This document shows, one piece after another, positions 1 to 11,658 of a stretch of 64,000 nt of DNA. Within the stretch, counting starts at the first letter, position 1, and each line of letters opens with the position of its first letter. The translations under genes and the position numbers were made by a program. The stretch covers positions 30,557,232-30,621,231 of the forward strand of contig CM070599.1 in the NCBI GenBank assembly GCA_036346395.1, written 5' to 3'. The notes below the pieces were generated by a model that was not told the origin of the DNA, ran no database searches, and worked only from the letters and a program-made list of their open reading frames with translations. The DNA is from Hsuehochloa calcarea. Lineage: Eukaryota; Streptophyta; Magnoliopsida; Poales; Poaceae.

Positions 1-110
1 TTTCTAAATACAACCGTCTGTGATACTTCATAGACGGTTCTGTTATGGAACCATCTGTGATGACTTATCATAGATGGTTCCATAATAGAATCATCTATGA
101 TATCTTTTAT
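1..110. repeat. CACTA subterminal repeats (left cluster)
   Basis: Several degenerate copies of the ACCGTCTGTGA-type motif occur in alternating orientation, for example around 11-20, 31-37, 49-58 and 70-77. They match the cluster near 6000-6225. In this superfamily such motifs bind the transposase and lie within a few hundred bases of each end. Confidence 0.65.
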
Positions 111-129
111 TTAAGAGGGAATCGATAGG

Positions 130-600
130 GTTTGTGCACCCTTACTCATCACTTTGCCTTACTCTCGCCCCTTCACCTCAAAGACCTTAGCCCGCTCGCT
201 CGCCTCGCCTCCCGACGCCAAGCCTCCTCCCGACGCCGACCGACCGACGACGAGTCGGCGACCCTCTCCCGACGACCCACGCCTGCACCGCCTCCCGACG
301 CCTTCTCCCGACCTTAACACGCTGGCCTCGCCGCCGCCTATTCTTCCCCCTTCCTCCCCTGAAGCCACCTCCCAAGGTACGTCTCTGCCATCCGAAGCCA
401 CATCCCAGGTACGTCTCCGCTCCTCGCGCCGGTAAACCCTATCTTGACTGACTTATCACACAACCGCATGCTTATTCCTATTCAAACACATATACCAGTA
501 AACCTATTATAACATCTTGTTTTCGGATGACAAATAGTAACTACTATTCAGTTTATGTTTTTCATTCATATTTTCAATTTGGCTTATAATCCCAAATTCT
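130..600. other. CACTA interior, GC-rich non-coding stretch
   Basis: A C-rich segment (about 180-420) contains repeated CGACGCC/CCCGAC units, followed by AT-rich sequence. Open frames exist in several registers at once, as expected of biased composition, and none has a recognisable domain. It probably represents the untranslated 5' part of the transposon. Confidence 0.3.
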
Positions 601-3600
601 CCTAGCTTCTTTTAAAGCTTGGGTTTGTGTTTCAAACCTCCTTTCAATTTTGAATTCAAAATTCAATTTGAATTCCCCTTTTTTCAGATTTTGGACCACT
701 CTCTAATTCTCTCTAGGGTCCAGCCCATCTTCTTGGGCTGGCCCAATTTCTACAGCCTATTTTTCTTTCCCGGCCAGGTCGCTTTTCTCGGGCCACCTTA
801 CTCCCCGACCCACCCCCGCTTTTCTTCCTTAGCTCAAGCGCTCCCGACCCGGCCGCACCCCCTCTCCCTTTCTCTCCTTTCCCCCACCCCGACCGCATCA
901 CTCGGCTTCTTTCCCCTTCCCCTTTTCTTCTCCGCGGCCGCCGCCCGCTTGCCCGTGCTCCTCTCCGCCCGACCATCTCCCCTCTCTCGCTCACCCATGC
1001 CACGCCCGACCAGCTCGCCTCCCGCGCCATCCGGCAGCCTGCGCCGCCGCCTCTCTGGCCGCGTGCTGCTGCACCAGACGTCGCCGATCTTCTCCCAGCG
1101 GCCGCTTCTCCGCCCTCACCGGCTTTCCTTCCTCCCGGCTATAAAAGCCGAGTGCCCTCGATCTTTCCTTCCCTACTCGCCCGCCCCTTCCCTCTCGCGC
1201 CCGAAGTCGCCCTAGCTCCCGGTGTCGTCGCCATCTTCTCCCCCTCGGTGCCCCTCCGCCGAAGTCGTTGCCGCTGAGCACCGCCACGCTCTTGGCCATC
1301 CCCACCCACGACCGAAGCTTCCTCCTCCCCTAGGGCCGCGGCGCCTGTCGCCTCCGCCGTCGCCCGGCTCCGCCGCCGGCTTGCTCAGTGCTTCCCGCCC
1401 CGCCGTCAGCTCGGTGAGCTTCCCATCCCCTCCCAAGTGCCTGTGCACGCCTCCCCTTCCTCTCCCCTCCCTCCGGCCGCTGTCTTCGCCGTTGGCCTCT
1501 GCGCCCGACCGCTGTGCTGCCGCCGCGTCCTCTCTGGTGCCACTGCAGCCGCTGCCGTCGCCTCGGCTTCCTCCCCTTCCCGCGATCCATTTTGCTCTTC
1601 TCCGCTGCCACCACGCGCCTCCCCTGGCTCCTCTGCTCCTCGGTGCTGACCTCCCTCTCTCTATGTTTCTAGGTGGTGGGACCCCCTACGCAGTACAGTG
1701 GAGCTGTAGTAGCCGAATGTGGATGAGGTGGCAGTCAACAAAGAATTTGTGTTTTGATCTTGCAATTAGTTTGTTAACCTCTGCAAATTATCAGCTTTCC
1801 AATTGGCAAAATATTCTAAAATACTTATTCGCTAAATATTTAAAAGCTGCCGATTAAGAGCTTATTTTGCAAAATCTCTAGAAATTGAACTGATGCAAAT
1901 AACTTTCGAAATCGCTCCATCGTCTCCGCAATCATGTCAAGTATTTGATAAAACTAATTTGAATTACTTTTCCGCTATTGTTTAAAAGGCTTTGTGGTAT
2001 AAGAATTTAATTTGCAATTTTATAAAAATAATTTTGGAAAGCTATTCGGGATTAACTTGATCTCAATATCTTGCTCTGAAAACTTCAATTAATAATATTG
2101 CAATCCTATCAAGTGTTCCTTGGTCCAAATATTATTTTATCACATCCATTTTATCCCCGATCAAAAGTCATCAAAAGACAAAATGTTTTATTGTCTTTTA
2201 AACTGGCAAAAATATCCATTATCCTAATCTTGCCCAATCAATATATGTCCTTCTATCTTTCTCTGGATTTTTAATCCACCAGTGGTATTTAATAATAATT
2301 AACATTACCACTATTTCCAGGCAACTGCTGGAGAGAATCGTGGTAATTTTGGACTCCCTTTGTGATCGGCATTTAAATCTTGCTCTTCGCTTGATGAACT
2401 CTCACCCAAATCTCTTTTGATTAATCCTCAGCAAATAATACCCATTAATTAAAGAAGCTCTTGTTTTTTTTAAAAAAGGGGTCAAGCTGTGACGTTCCCC
2501 GATCAGCAATATCTTTCCATCTTCCAAATCCGAAGTGGAGTATCCCTACGAAAGTTTCTTCCACTTTGATTCCCCCATGTTTTCCCCTACAGAGTTTCTC
2601 CGTCATTGTCTCTTTTACTCAGTTGGTCATTTGACTTTGTCAAACATCCCCGCCTCGCTAAATCTATTCTCTTAAGCACGTTCATCGCAAAACTTATTTT
2701 AAAGCGCTTTGAATGTATTTGGTCTTTTGAAGTTCCTTGGATTTATTTGATTTTCTCACTTGTTATCGCATAATTAGGAGTCGGAGTCCAGAAGAAGCAA
2801 CAACTTGAGCAAGAACAAGATTCGGATAAAGATGAAGATCAAGAATTCAAGACTCCTGGCAGAGAAGGCCCTGAGTAAGATCAAGGCCGCGATAACCTGA
2901 ACCTAGCGAGTCAATACTTTGATCATTATGAGCCTACATTTTATGCAAATTATATTTATTGTAAAATATCAAAATTTGCATGCTTTAATTTTGTAATCAA
3001 ATGATGTTAAAGCTTAAGATAGTTAAATACTCATTTGATGATTAATTAATTATTATCCATCCTTTGATAATTGAATCCATTATTTCCATGTCACCCTAGT
3101 AGCTATGTGGTAAATGCTAGTGTAGTTTGTACTTAATCGACATGCTAGTCTTGCTTAAGTACTGGGACAATAAATGTCCTAATTATCATCTTTTATTCAT
3201 GAAAGTGGTTTTGGGCTGTCATTGTGGGTAAATGAATGGTGTGTTGTGATAATTGGCTTTTCCTCCTCAAAACTCTAAACAACTTGCTAGTATCACATCT
3301 AGGCGGATGGAAAGAGTGGTGGGTGCCGTCGTGCACGAGAGTGGTTGGTATGTGGTATGAACCGCCCGGATGGATTAAGAACTTAATCCTATGATGATCT
3401 CCTAATGTAAAATAGTACAACCACAAGTCTATAATGGTGTCGACCTGGCTAAATAATTTGTATCCACCAATGCGAGCTGCACCACTGGAGAGACCCACGA
3501 GTCGTGTCATTGGCTTAAGCTGTCGTGGACACGGGTCGGGTTGCTGGCTTAAGCCGACGTGTGGCGCAAGAGGGGGTTTGGGGGCATGGTTGACGCTGGT

Positions 3601-4650
3601 GTGTGAGCGTAACCACTCTCAGATGAAATCTTAGCGGGTGCAACTAACACTGAGGGGTACATTGTAAAGGCCTTGTGGTAATCTCCCTTGATTCACTCGT
3701 CCAAGCAAATATGTGTGTATATCAAGGCGATTATCTCTTGTGTGTAAAGTGTACATATCTACAGAGAAATAAACTGTTCGAACAGTCATGCCCACAGTCA
3801 CGGGAGAACATGGGTACTTACTAGAGTTAGTTCTATTTCAAAAACCTTTGCAGGTGGTATAAAAACCAGGCCAGCTCATCTAGCATGAGGTTTGTTTTTT
3901 TTCCTAGATCGTCGTATCCAGTGTTGTTAATGTATAGAGGTAACTCCAATCAAATGAAGCATTTGTAGAGTTTCTGATGGAGGGAACCTCTACTGTTATT
4001 TAATATTATAATTACTCTATTTAATAAAAATACAATTTATTTAAAAGGCTAAGTCTTAGGAATTTGTATTATGATAATTGAAAAAATTGCTTTAGCAAAT
4101 GAAAGTAACAGAGCTACTCTTGTTAAGCCTTGCATGTATATATTGCATCTTGTGTGTTGGCTCGCGAGCATGGAAGTTGTGCTCATCCTCGCTCTTTTCC
4201 CGTACCCTCAGAAGCAGGAAATCCTAAAGCTTTCGAATACTACGAGGAACCAGAAGTCTGAAGGTCCACGAGTTTTTCAAGCGTAGTTTAGTCTTTAGCC
4301 GTTCTAGTCTCACCTCAGTCTAGCCGACTCCACCGGTACTTATGTGCATCCTATATTATCTGAGTTTTTGGGTAATATCGGACGTACACAGGTTTCCCCA
4401 GTCGCTTGCCTGTGGAGAGATGTGTGCTCACCCTTTTTGCTTCCGTTGTCGTTTTCGCTACTTTTGTGATGTAATTTTGTGGCATGTTTAGCCTTTATTG
4501 TAAAACTTGGTCCAAGCGGTCTATGTAAACTCTGATATGTTAAATTAATGAATGGTATGGTTTTATGATATGTATAAATTGATTCAGCAATGTGCCTGTG
4601 AGTGCTATCTACTGATCCAGGGAATTGCACAATATTTTCACAGAGGATTC
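600..4650 (+). mobile_element. Degenerate LTR-retrotransposon-like DNA nested in the CACTA element
   Basis: The stretch has the texture of a grass Ty3-type LTR: an AT-rich start, a CT/GC-rich block (780-1680) with a TATA-like ATAAAAG near 1141, then long AT-rich sequence without coding capacity. Around 4110-4170 it shares a recognisable tail (CCTTGCAT, TATATTGCAT, GTGTG) with 58030-58070, another LTR-like block in this window. I could not fix TG...CA ends or a target duplication. GC-rich open frames at 619-1857 are low-complexity and do not look coding. Confidence 0.35.
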
Positions 4651-4859
4651 GGGATTAGAAAATCCGAGTCCAACACCTATTTCTTGCATTACTTAGTAGC
4701 TAGCTCTTATAGCCCTGATCTATGTCTGAAAAATAGATGTCTATTCTTCGCTTCACGCTACTACTTTATCTCGCACTTGTATACTTGCCTATGAGCTCTA
4801 TTATACCTATCACACATCTATTCTTTCTTATATCTGGCTATCTGTGAATAAACCCTTGT

Positions 4860-5525
4860 AAACAAAGTGTGACGCACAAAGCTCTCCAGGCACAAAACAT
4901 TCACCCCTACAAACTCGACGACATCAAGGTAATGTACATCTCTGGAATGCTCCAAAGATAGACCTATAGGACGACTTAGCTAATTGTGTATCGTTTTGTA
5001 GGAGCCGACGCCCTGCAAGCTCCAAGTGAGGATGGTTAGGTCTATTTCTATTGAGGTGGGGCGGGGATGCCTGGTACATGTGGAAGACCCAAGAGAAGGG
5101 TGCGATACTGGAATCACCGTCAGATATATGAATGTGCATTTCTTCCACGAGCTGGGCCACTTCGTCGTGGGTTTCGACCACTTATTCGACCTATTCAACC
5201 TCACTGCCCTTGATGCCTCACTTCTACGATGTTGGACACTGTAAGTGTGTGCAATCAAGTTCTACACTCACGTAATACCAATAAATATCACAACTCATTG
5301 CTTATGTATAGATACATGATGAATTCTACAACACAATAATCATATATCATACTTCGTAATAATGCGTCTCGAACTGACTGTACCTATATATGTAATTCTA
5401 TTTTTGCAGTGCCACCAGCAAAAATAAGATCACCTTTGTGCATTATATGTTTGCCATCATATGCGGCAAATGATGAGTGTTAAGATGAAGGATCCTGAGG
5501 TTTGTCAATCTCGTAATAATTATTT

Positions 5526-5526
<1 letters not shown>
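4860..5526 (+). other. CACTA interior near 3' end; no clear gene
   Basis: Short open frames such as 5026-5244 are present, but I recognise no conserved motif. Position and orientation relative to the tail at 5607-5742 would fit broken exons of the element's second gene; this is inference only. Confidence 0.2.

Positions 5527-5527
<1 letters not shown>

Positions 5528-5606
<79 letters not shown>
5528..5606. repeat. (AT)n followed by (AG)n microsatellite
   Basis: A run of about 30 AT dinucleotides is followed by about ten AG dinucleotides. It lies inside the frame of the putative CACTA ORF tail and produces an artificial IYIYIY/RERERE stretch there. Confidence 0.95.
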
Positions 5607-5742
5607 CTTGAACATAGATTTAGATGCACTCGTTATGAAAGAGGTCTCGGAGATTCGAGAGGCGCTCTACGCCTTCATCAAGACAGAGATCGTTAACACC
5701 GACGGAGAGCTTCACTCCGTCGACACCGCTGAACGACATTGA
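5607..5742 (+). pseudogene. Possible C-terminal tail of a CACTA-encoded protein
   Basis: After the microsatellite the frame reads LNIDLDALVMKEVSEIREAL and then a short acidic end stopping at 5742. The pattern (an acidic/hydrophobic 'D-DALV-EV--IR--L--FI---I-N-DGE' tail) resembles the C-terminal end of the Ulp1-protease-like ORFs carried by many grass CACTA elements, and the position about 500 bp before the right terminus fits. The upstream part of the frame is filled by the dinucleotide repeat, so the gene cannot be intact. Family assignment is from memory of the pattern and is uncertain. Confidence 0.3.
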
Positions 5743-5974
5743 AACTATTGATTCAATTGTAATTGATCACTTTGAGTAGTTGTAATTCAATTTGTAAATC
5801 TAGCGACAATACTTGAACATAATCTTTTGTAAGTGATTTTGAGTTTTAAATGATCACTTTGAGTTGTCAACAATTGATATATCTGTGATGTATCTGTTTT
5901 CTACTTGCTAGTTTTTAGGGGGCATGGCTAGCAATTCCTGAGGCTAGCCGAAAATCAAAAATAATAATAATTAG

Positions 5975-6244
5975 GTATAAAGAACTATCATAGATAGTTT
6001 TTGGTTGGAACCGTCTGGGAACGGTACTATCACAGACGGTTTCAACAAACCGTCTGTGAAGGATGGTTGAAACCGTCTGTGATAGTGGCCCTTCACAGAC
6101 GGTTTCTACTAAAACCGTTTGTGTTGAACCAAACCGTCTATAATAACCAACTGTTATCACAGACATAAAAATTAAGACGGTTCAAAAACCGTCTGTGTAA
6201 TGACGGTTTTAAACTGCCTGTGATATACTTTTTGTGTAGTAGTG
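5975..6244. repeat. CACTA right subterminal repeats and terminal inverted repeat
   Basis: About ten copies of AACCGTCTGTGA or its inverse, several as head-to-head pairs, precede the terminal repeat at about 6225-6244. The dense, paired arrangement is typical for the transposase-binding subterminal region of grass CACTA elements. Confidence 0.8.
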
Positions 6245-7157
6245 ATATGGTCTCCTTGGCATCCGCCTCGTTATTTGCCGGCCACCTTCTTCCGCTGCCC
6301 TGTCCGCCTTCCTTCACATGATGGATGGTCTCTAGCCATTAGTGTGGCTAATAATGTTCTTGTTGTCATCCTATAAGGCTACCACATACCTACTGAGAGC
6401 AAGTAATTCATGTTTAATATTTTTAAATTCTCGCGAGCCGTCATGAGCCAACTCGAGCTACCTTTCAAGCCGAGCCAAGCATGATTTCAAACTTATTTTT
6501 CTAAACAAGTCGGCTGCTTTCCAGCCCCAGGTGAGGCTACGACTTGGGTGGAGCGTGTGCACCCGGCCATGCACGCACTCGAGATGCTCACATGCCGCGC
6601 CTCCCAAAAAGTCCCCGCGGCACAACCAAAATCGCTAGATTAGCACCGTTGACGGCTCATCGTCCCACCGAGAGTGGCCGGCCGGGGACGCACCCATCAT
6701 TCCGCCGTTGAAAGGCCGACCCCCCAGCGAAAAAAGCCCGCAAAATCGACGTCTCCCTCCGTAATTAGTCAGCAAAAGGGGACCGTGCCGGCGAACCCAT
6801 GATGTGTTCCGCGATGCGTCGATGTCAGCTCGTCACTTGTGACTTGTGTCGCCCCCGGCCAATGGCGAGCCGTGCGTGCAATGCGCTGCGTTTGCTTGAG
6901 CCCCCGGTGACGAATTGGCGATGGAGATGTACGGCGGTTTTGCAAGTTCACGAATCCGGACACGGAAAGGGCTTTAATTTGTCGAAAGGATGCGCAGCCA
7001 AAATAGTGAGTGTGACGAGCCCGCATGCACTACGGCTTTTCTAGGGCAGCATCTGTGCAGCGGTGGATGGTGCATGGCACGTTAACTAGGAAATCAGTCA
7101 CGTAAAGGCAGTAGTAGCAGTGTACTAGCTACCTGGCGGGGACCCGGAGACTTTTTA
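6245..7157. other. Intergenic DNA
   Basis: Mixed-composition single-copy-looking DNA, GC-richer around 6500-6760. Short open frames overlap in opposite strands without recognisable domains. I see no gene. Confidence 0.4.
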
Positions 7158-7956
7158 GGCCTGTTTGCACATTGCGCTTTCCTAAAAACGGCTTTCGGTA
7201 TCTTTGTAGAACTTTTTTTCCAACGGCCGAATTTGAATGCTGCTTTCGATTTGGTGTTTGGTATCGCTTTTAGGTAGGCTGGCTGCAGCTTCCGAGATAT
7301 GAAATGTCTGAAATGCTCATGAGGACAGTAATGACTTATTTGATGTCGTTTAACTAAATTAACAACATTAAACGACATTTAAGAACATTTAACAGTATTT
7401 AACAATAAAACTTCAGAAAGCATGTGAAAATAATCTGGACTAGAAGATCAGTCCCTTATACATAGTTTAAATTGGCAAGTACTACATACAAAATACTGCA
7501 TATATCTTCCATCTATCCCGTAGTTGGATAAGGGTCCAACTCTGAGCAAAGATTCGTGAGGTAATCGAGCGGGACGCGCCGCCATGGGGGCGGCGAAGCA
7601 CCGCCCCGAGGTGGTGGCGGCCGAAGCATCGGGCGTGGGGGCAAGAAGTCAACACCGGGGCTTGACAGGAGGCGTCGCCAGAGCGCGCGCGTGGGAGTCG
7701 GGAGGAGCGGTGGGAAGGCGAACCTGGCAAGATTGCTTTAAATACTAGGTATGAGGTGGGTAATTCTGCGAAGTCGGGGTATTCTTGGAACGCGGAGGTG
7801 GGAAGTGGGAAGCACCTCAACACTGCCGCTTTTGGCCTATATGTATTGACAACTTTGAGCTTCTCGTGAAAGCGGAAAAAAGTTAACCGTTTGGCAGCCT
7901 TCTAGCTTTTTCACCCAAAAGCCAAAGCAGGTTCGCACTCAAACAGCGACCTTAGG
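7158..7956. mobile_element. Putative non-autonomous TIR element
   Basis: The left edge reads GGCCTGTTTGCACATTGCG and the right edge, inverted, reads GGTCGCTGTTTGAGTGCG, giving imperfect inverted ends sharing CTGTTTG and GCG. A GC-rich core lies at 7565-7720. No transposase is present and a clean target duplication was not found, so the superfamily is open. Confidence 0.25.
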
Positions 7957-8540
7957 CTCGGAAAAGCAGCTTTGTAAGAGCATAAGCAGACGAAACCATG
8001 CGAAGATCTACGATTTTAGTCCCAGAAAACTTCGATTCTTCAGCAGTTCGCAGTTTAATCTACGTCGCCAATTTTGAAACAGAAGCCAGGTCATTTGTTG
8101 GATCGAATTGATTCGTCAAATATATAGCCCATAGCGTGCACACATGATACATAACATCCCAATACAAGTATGCAAGGCATGTTCGTGCGACACATAGGCC
8201 TCCGTGGTCCACGCTGACTCCACCGGCTCACTGCTCACACACAGCAGAGAATGAATTCGCGCAGATGGGGGCACACAAACTAAAGCATCCTTTTTTATCT
8301 CATCAGTTGATCAGCCAGAAGGGTGGACAGATTCGAGTGCCACCGCAAGCCGGCCACCATCTTTATCAACGGCGAGCGGCGAGCACAGCTAGCTGCACGC
8401 ACGCACGCGCGAGATCGAGCAGTTTCCTCCAGTACATCCAACAGTGCCATTATTCCGCGACTGATATATATTCTGCCTGTCTATAGCGCTCTGTACATGC
8501 ATGCATCGCCCTCCCCTCGAGGCCGCGGCGTGCGTGTCGA
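7957..8540. other. Region downstream of the minus-strand transporter
   Basis: AT-rich to mixed sequence that would contain the 3' untranslated end of the minus-strand transporter gene. The LPETKG-like C-terminal motif expected of the transporter family was not found here, which supports truncation of that gene. Confidence 0.35.
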
Positions 8541-10155
8541 TCACGACCAAATCCAGACGGCGTAGTACGCGAAGACGGCGTGCTTGAGCTGTCGCAGCAT
8601 CAGCAGGAAGCACTGCATCTGCGCAAAGCCGAGCCCGAAGCCGAGCGCCATCCCCACCGACCTGATCCTCTCGCCCGGCACAGCCCAGAACAACGCGCCC
8701 CACGACCAGCTGAACCCGCCCGACACGGCGCACGCCAGCGCGAACATCCCCGCCGCGTAGCCCGTTGTCATCCTCGCGCCGCCGCCCAGCCCCGCGTGGG
8801 CCTCCATGATCGCCGGGATCGCGATCTAGCACAGGAGCGTGCACGTACGTTAGCATGCGCGCACACAGACGTTGAGTAATTAAAACATACCAGAGAGGAT
8901 GGCATCTCTGAACAGGGGATGCACTGAGTGCCAACCTCCTATCCTACCTAAGCGCTAACATGCAAACTACGTTAGATGTGAGCCGCCCGATCAGCGATCA
9001 ACGCGCCGGTAGATTGCGCCAGTTTACCTGGTAGGATATGATAAGCACCCCGCTGATCATGCACATGACCTCCCGGCCGTAGTGCCTCGTCGCGAGGGCA
9101 GATCCGAGGATGCCGCCGGTGCTCACCAGCACCAGCACGGCGTTGCCGATCTGCGCCGCCTTGCTTCTGAAGCCTATCGTCCGAGACAGCATCGGCAAGA
9201 ACAGCGTGGTGACGTTGGCTCCGGTCAGGTGCAAGAACAGCTGCAACATCGCCACCACCATGGCGTACGTAAGATAGTGCTCATTCCTCGCCACGATCCG
9301 CCAGAAGAAGCCGTCACGGCTGTGCCGAATGGGCTGCTTTCTTCTGGAGCTCTCCTTCGCATGGTCTTCTAAGCTGAGAGCACTACCGCAAACGCACTGA
9401 AGCACCAGGTCGACGTAAACGTGGTTGCTGTCAAGCAAGTCTGACGTGAAGAGTTGCCAGTCGCGAAGGTCATTGTCCTCGACGATCATGGATTTAGCCT
9501 GCGTTTTGGCACTGTTGAGGCCGCCGTCGAGCTGGCGCCCACCGTAACTTGGGCTGTGAATTGCAGTGGACCTGTAAAGATTGGCCACCAGAGCACCGAT
9601 GGCATCCAAGAACGGCAAGGAGCCACGCCAGGACTGAAATTTCATAGCACGGCAGATTAGTGCACCCTGTCAAGTTGTACATTGGGTTCAGTATTTGTCC
9701 ATGAATCATCAGCAGAAAAGTAAGCAATACCCATTTCAACAGACAAAAAATGAAAAGGAAAAGGAAACATGCATGCTCTAAGGTATAACCAACAGGGAAG
9801 GAGTGTCTAATCCATATAAAAAAAATTCCAAAGTCCTCCATTAACTCTGAGATTTGAAGTGGGGCCATATGAAATGGTTTGTGGCACTAACCTGGACAAC
9901 TTCAAGTATGTGCAGTATCCAGCATGCGACAAGGATGCCATAGTTGATGGCAATAATTGGAATCGCAATAATTGGAATCGCACCACCAATTCTGAAAATG
10001 ACGCGGCCAATCAGCACGAGAGGTGCGCATCCCATTCTGTAGGTGACGTGGCAGCCCACGCGAGCAATGTCTGCCGATCTGGAAGCCAGGTGTCGAAATA
10101 CTTTGTACAAGTGAGACATGTCTCCTTCTGGTAGGCTACCAATGCTGGGTAGCAA
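8541..10155 (-). CDS. Diverged, partial STP-type monosaccharide/H+ symporter gene
   Basis: STP proteins are 12-helix plasma-membrane sugar/proton symporters of the major facilitator superfamily. Three minus-strand exons can be joined: from about 10155 to 9892, 9633-9028 and 8825-8541. Both introns have GT...AG borders in phase 0 and the frame stays open. Family landmarks are visible: LIGRV (helix 4 region), GALVANLYRS (cf. G-LVANL-NYGT), LQLFLHLTGANV (cf. FFQQLTGIN), GREVMCMISG before the second intron at the conserved place, and GGFSWSWGALFWAVPGE (cf. FGWSWGPL-W-IP-E). Several otherwise invariant residues are changed. The product stops at YYAVWIWS, before helix 12 and the LPETKG motif, and helices 1-3 are not found. 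A 16-bp unit near 9951-9985 is duplicated and adds an AIPIIAIPIIAI stretch. It is most likely a decaying gene, although splicing frames remain coherent. Confidence 0.6.
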
Positions 10156-11653
10156 AGGCCCTTACAAATGAATGCATCCTAAACACACCCGCTGGCATTC
10201 ACAAGCAATCAAGTCATAAGTCGGTGATGAAATCTATGATGCGAAACAGATCATACAAGGATAGCAAATGTTAAATGAATCTACTGCTTTTTATCCAGAA
10301 AGCAAGGGAGGCTGTGGGCTGTGACTTGACTTCCAATTTAATGGTAGGGAAACCATTTGGAGTTTGGGCAGAATGCTTCCTTTTAGGATCAACAGCAGAA
10401 GCAAAGAGGTGGTTTCGATGTAGTGTTGTCAAAGATACAGGAGAACACATGGAGGAGAGCCAAAAGGAGCTTTTGGTTGGCTCATGAAGCTTGTTATGCT
10501 AAGCAAGATCTGTAGCATATGACCCTTGCCACTAGCATAAACCTTTCATTAAAAGAAGTTCAGAGCGTTCGTCTTATTATCTGACATGTAGAAACAGACA
10601 CCATACAATGCTGCAGCAGGACTGCACGACAAAAGAACAGATCAATCAGTTGTCTCACCGTACCCTCCCACATGAGCTGAAGTACATGTGCTGGGCCAGA
10701 GTTGAAACACAGTGGCCCAGGGCAATTGTTATTCAGCTCTCCATTCTGCCAGCACCAGAAACTCTTATCTACCCGGCCTGGATCCTAATATACTGTATCA
10801 TTTGTAGTTGACTTTGGCATATTTTAACTCTGTTCTATTTCCCCCCCTCCGTATGGGTTTTGTGGCGATACTGTTCACTGGAACTAGTCCAATGATGCAA
10901 ATGCAAATGCAGAGAGGCGTAGAAGACTAGAAGGCGCCAACTTGTAGTAGGGAAAATGAAATATCTCTGGCCTAATCAAACTACTGATGTGAATTCTTCA
11001 ACTGAAAGGTGAAATGTACAGTCTTGCATATATTTCGCGCAACAATCTAACTGGCAAGTATAGACGTGGATGTTTTGCTTTTTTGCCCAACTGTGGACTT
11101 TGGCGGTGTCTATCGCGGCCATGTGACTCACGTACAGATCTGAATTAACGAGATCTGCGGACAAAATGGCTGCACGGACCGCGTCGTGATTTTTGCCACC
11201 ATAACAAGCAAGAATCTTCTGATTGAACGGTCCCAAAACTTAATTTCCCTAACAAATTGGAGACGAGCTTCATTCATGAGATTGTAGATGTGTTCATGCA
11301 CCTCTCACATTTCTTCGAACACTGAAACAACTAAAGGGTGAACTATGGTTCAATCAACTCGTATTGGAATCCCCAAAGGAAGAATTGGAAGGTGTTATAT
11401 ATGTACACAATTGGCAACTCTGAATCGAGCACTAGCAGTGTCTTCCACATCAGGAAGACGCTACGGGGCCCGGGCTCCATTACCAAGTTACCCGACCACC
11501 CGATACAGGCCGACTACAAAGTTCAGGAACAAAATGAATTATATCAACACAAGGCATATATATGCCTACTCCAGCAACGTTTCAGCATCAGCATCACATC
11601 GAGTTCGCTTTCAAGCGAATTTTTTTCGCATGAACTAGTTAAGCGCGTTGTTA
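10156..11653. other. Probable intron/upstream DNA of the minus-strand transporter
   Basis: No exon of the transporter N-terminus (GGLIFGYD-type motif) was found on the minus strand. Open frames at 10275-10487 (+) and 10976-11236 (-) have no recognisable domain. If 28699-29045 is the gene's promoter and first exon, this stretch would be intron sequence separated from it by the chromovirus. Confidence 0.3.
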
Positions 11654-11658
11654 ATTAC

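Larger units (their letters stand above)
1..6244. mobile_element. CACTA (En/Spm) DNA transposon, right part; left tip outside window
   Basis: The right boundary is seen directly. The sequence ends at 6244 with the inverse of CACTACTACACAAAAA, the standard CACTA terminal repeat, and the next three bases (ATA) would be the target duplication. Copies of the roughly 12-bp subterminal motif AACCGTCTGTGA, in both orientations, crowd 5975-6225 and also 1-110. The left terminus therefore probably lies just before base 1, giving an element of a little over 6.2 kb. No intact transposase is present; only a short possible C-terminal ORF tail remains (5607-5742). Much of the interior (about 600-4650) looks like an old LTR retrotransposon piece inserted in it. 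Confidence 0.75.

Noticed and set aside
619..1857. Long plus-strand open frames (198 and 211 codons) in GC/CT-rich DNA
   Set aside because: They overlap open frames in other registers, consist of Pro/Ser/Leu/Arg-rich low-complexity sequence, have no domain, and lie in LTR-like DNA.
5461..5600. Frame with YIYIYI and RERERE stretch
   Set aside because: It is a translation of the AT and AG dinucleotide repeats. Only the tail after 5607 was kept, as a weak candidate.
8389..8934. 181-codon minus-strand frame overlapping the transporter's last exon
   Set aside because: It is a shadow in another register of the STP exon 8541-8825, which carries the recognisable transporter sequence.
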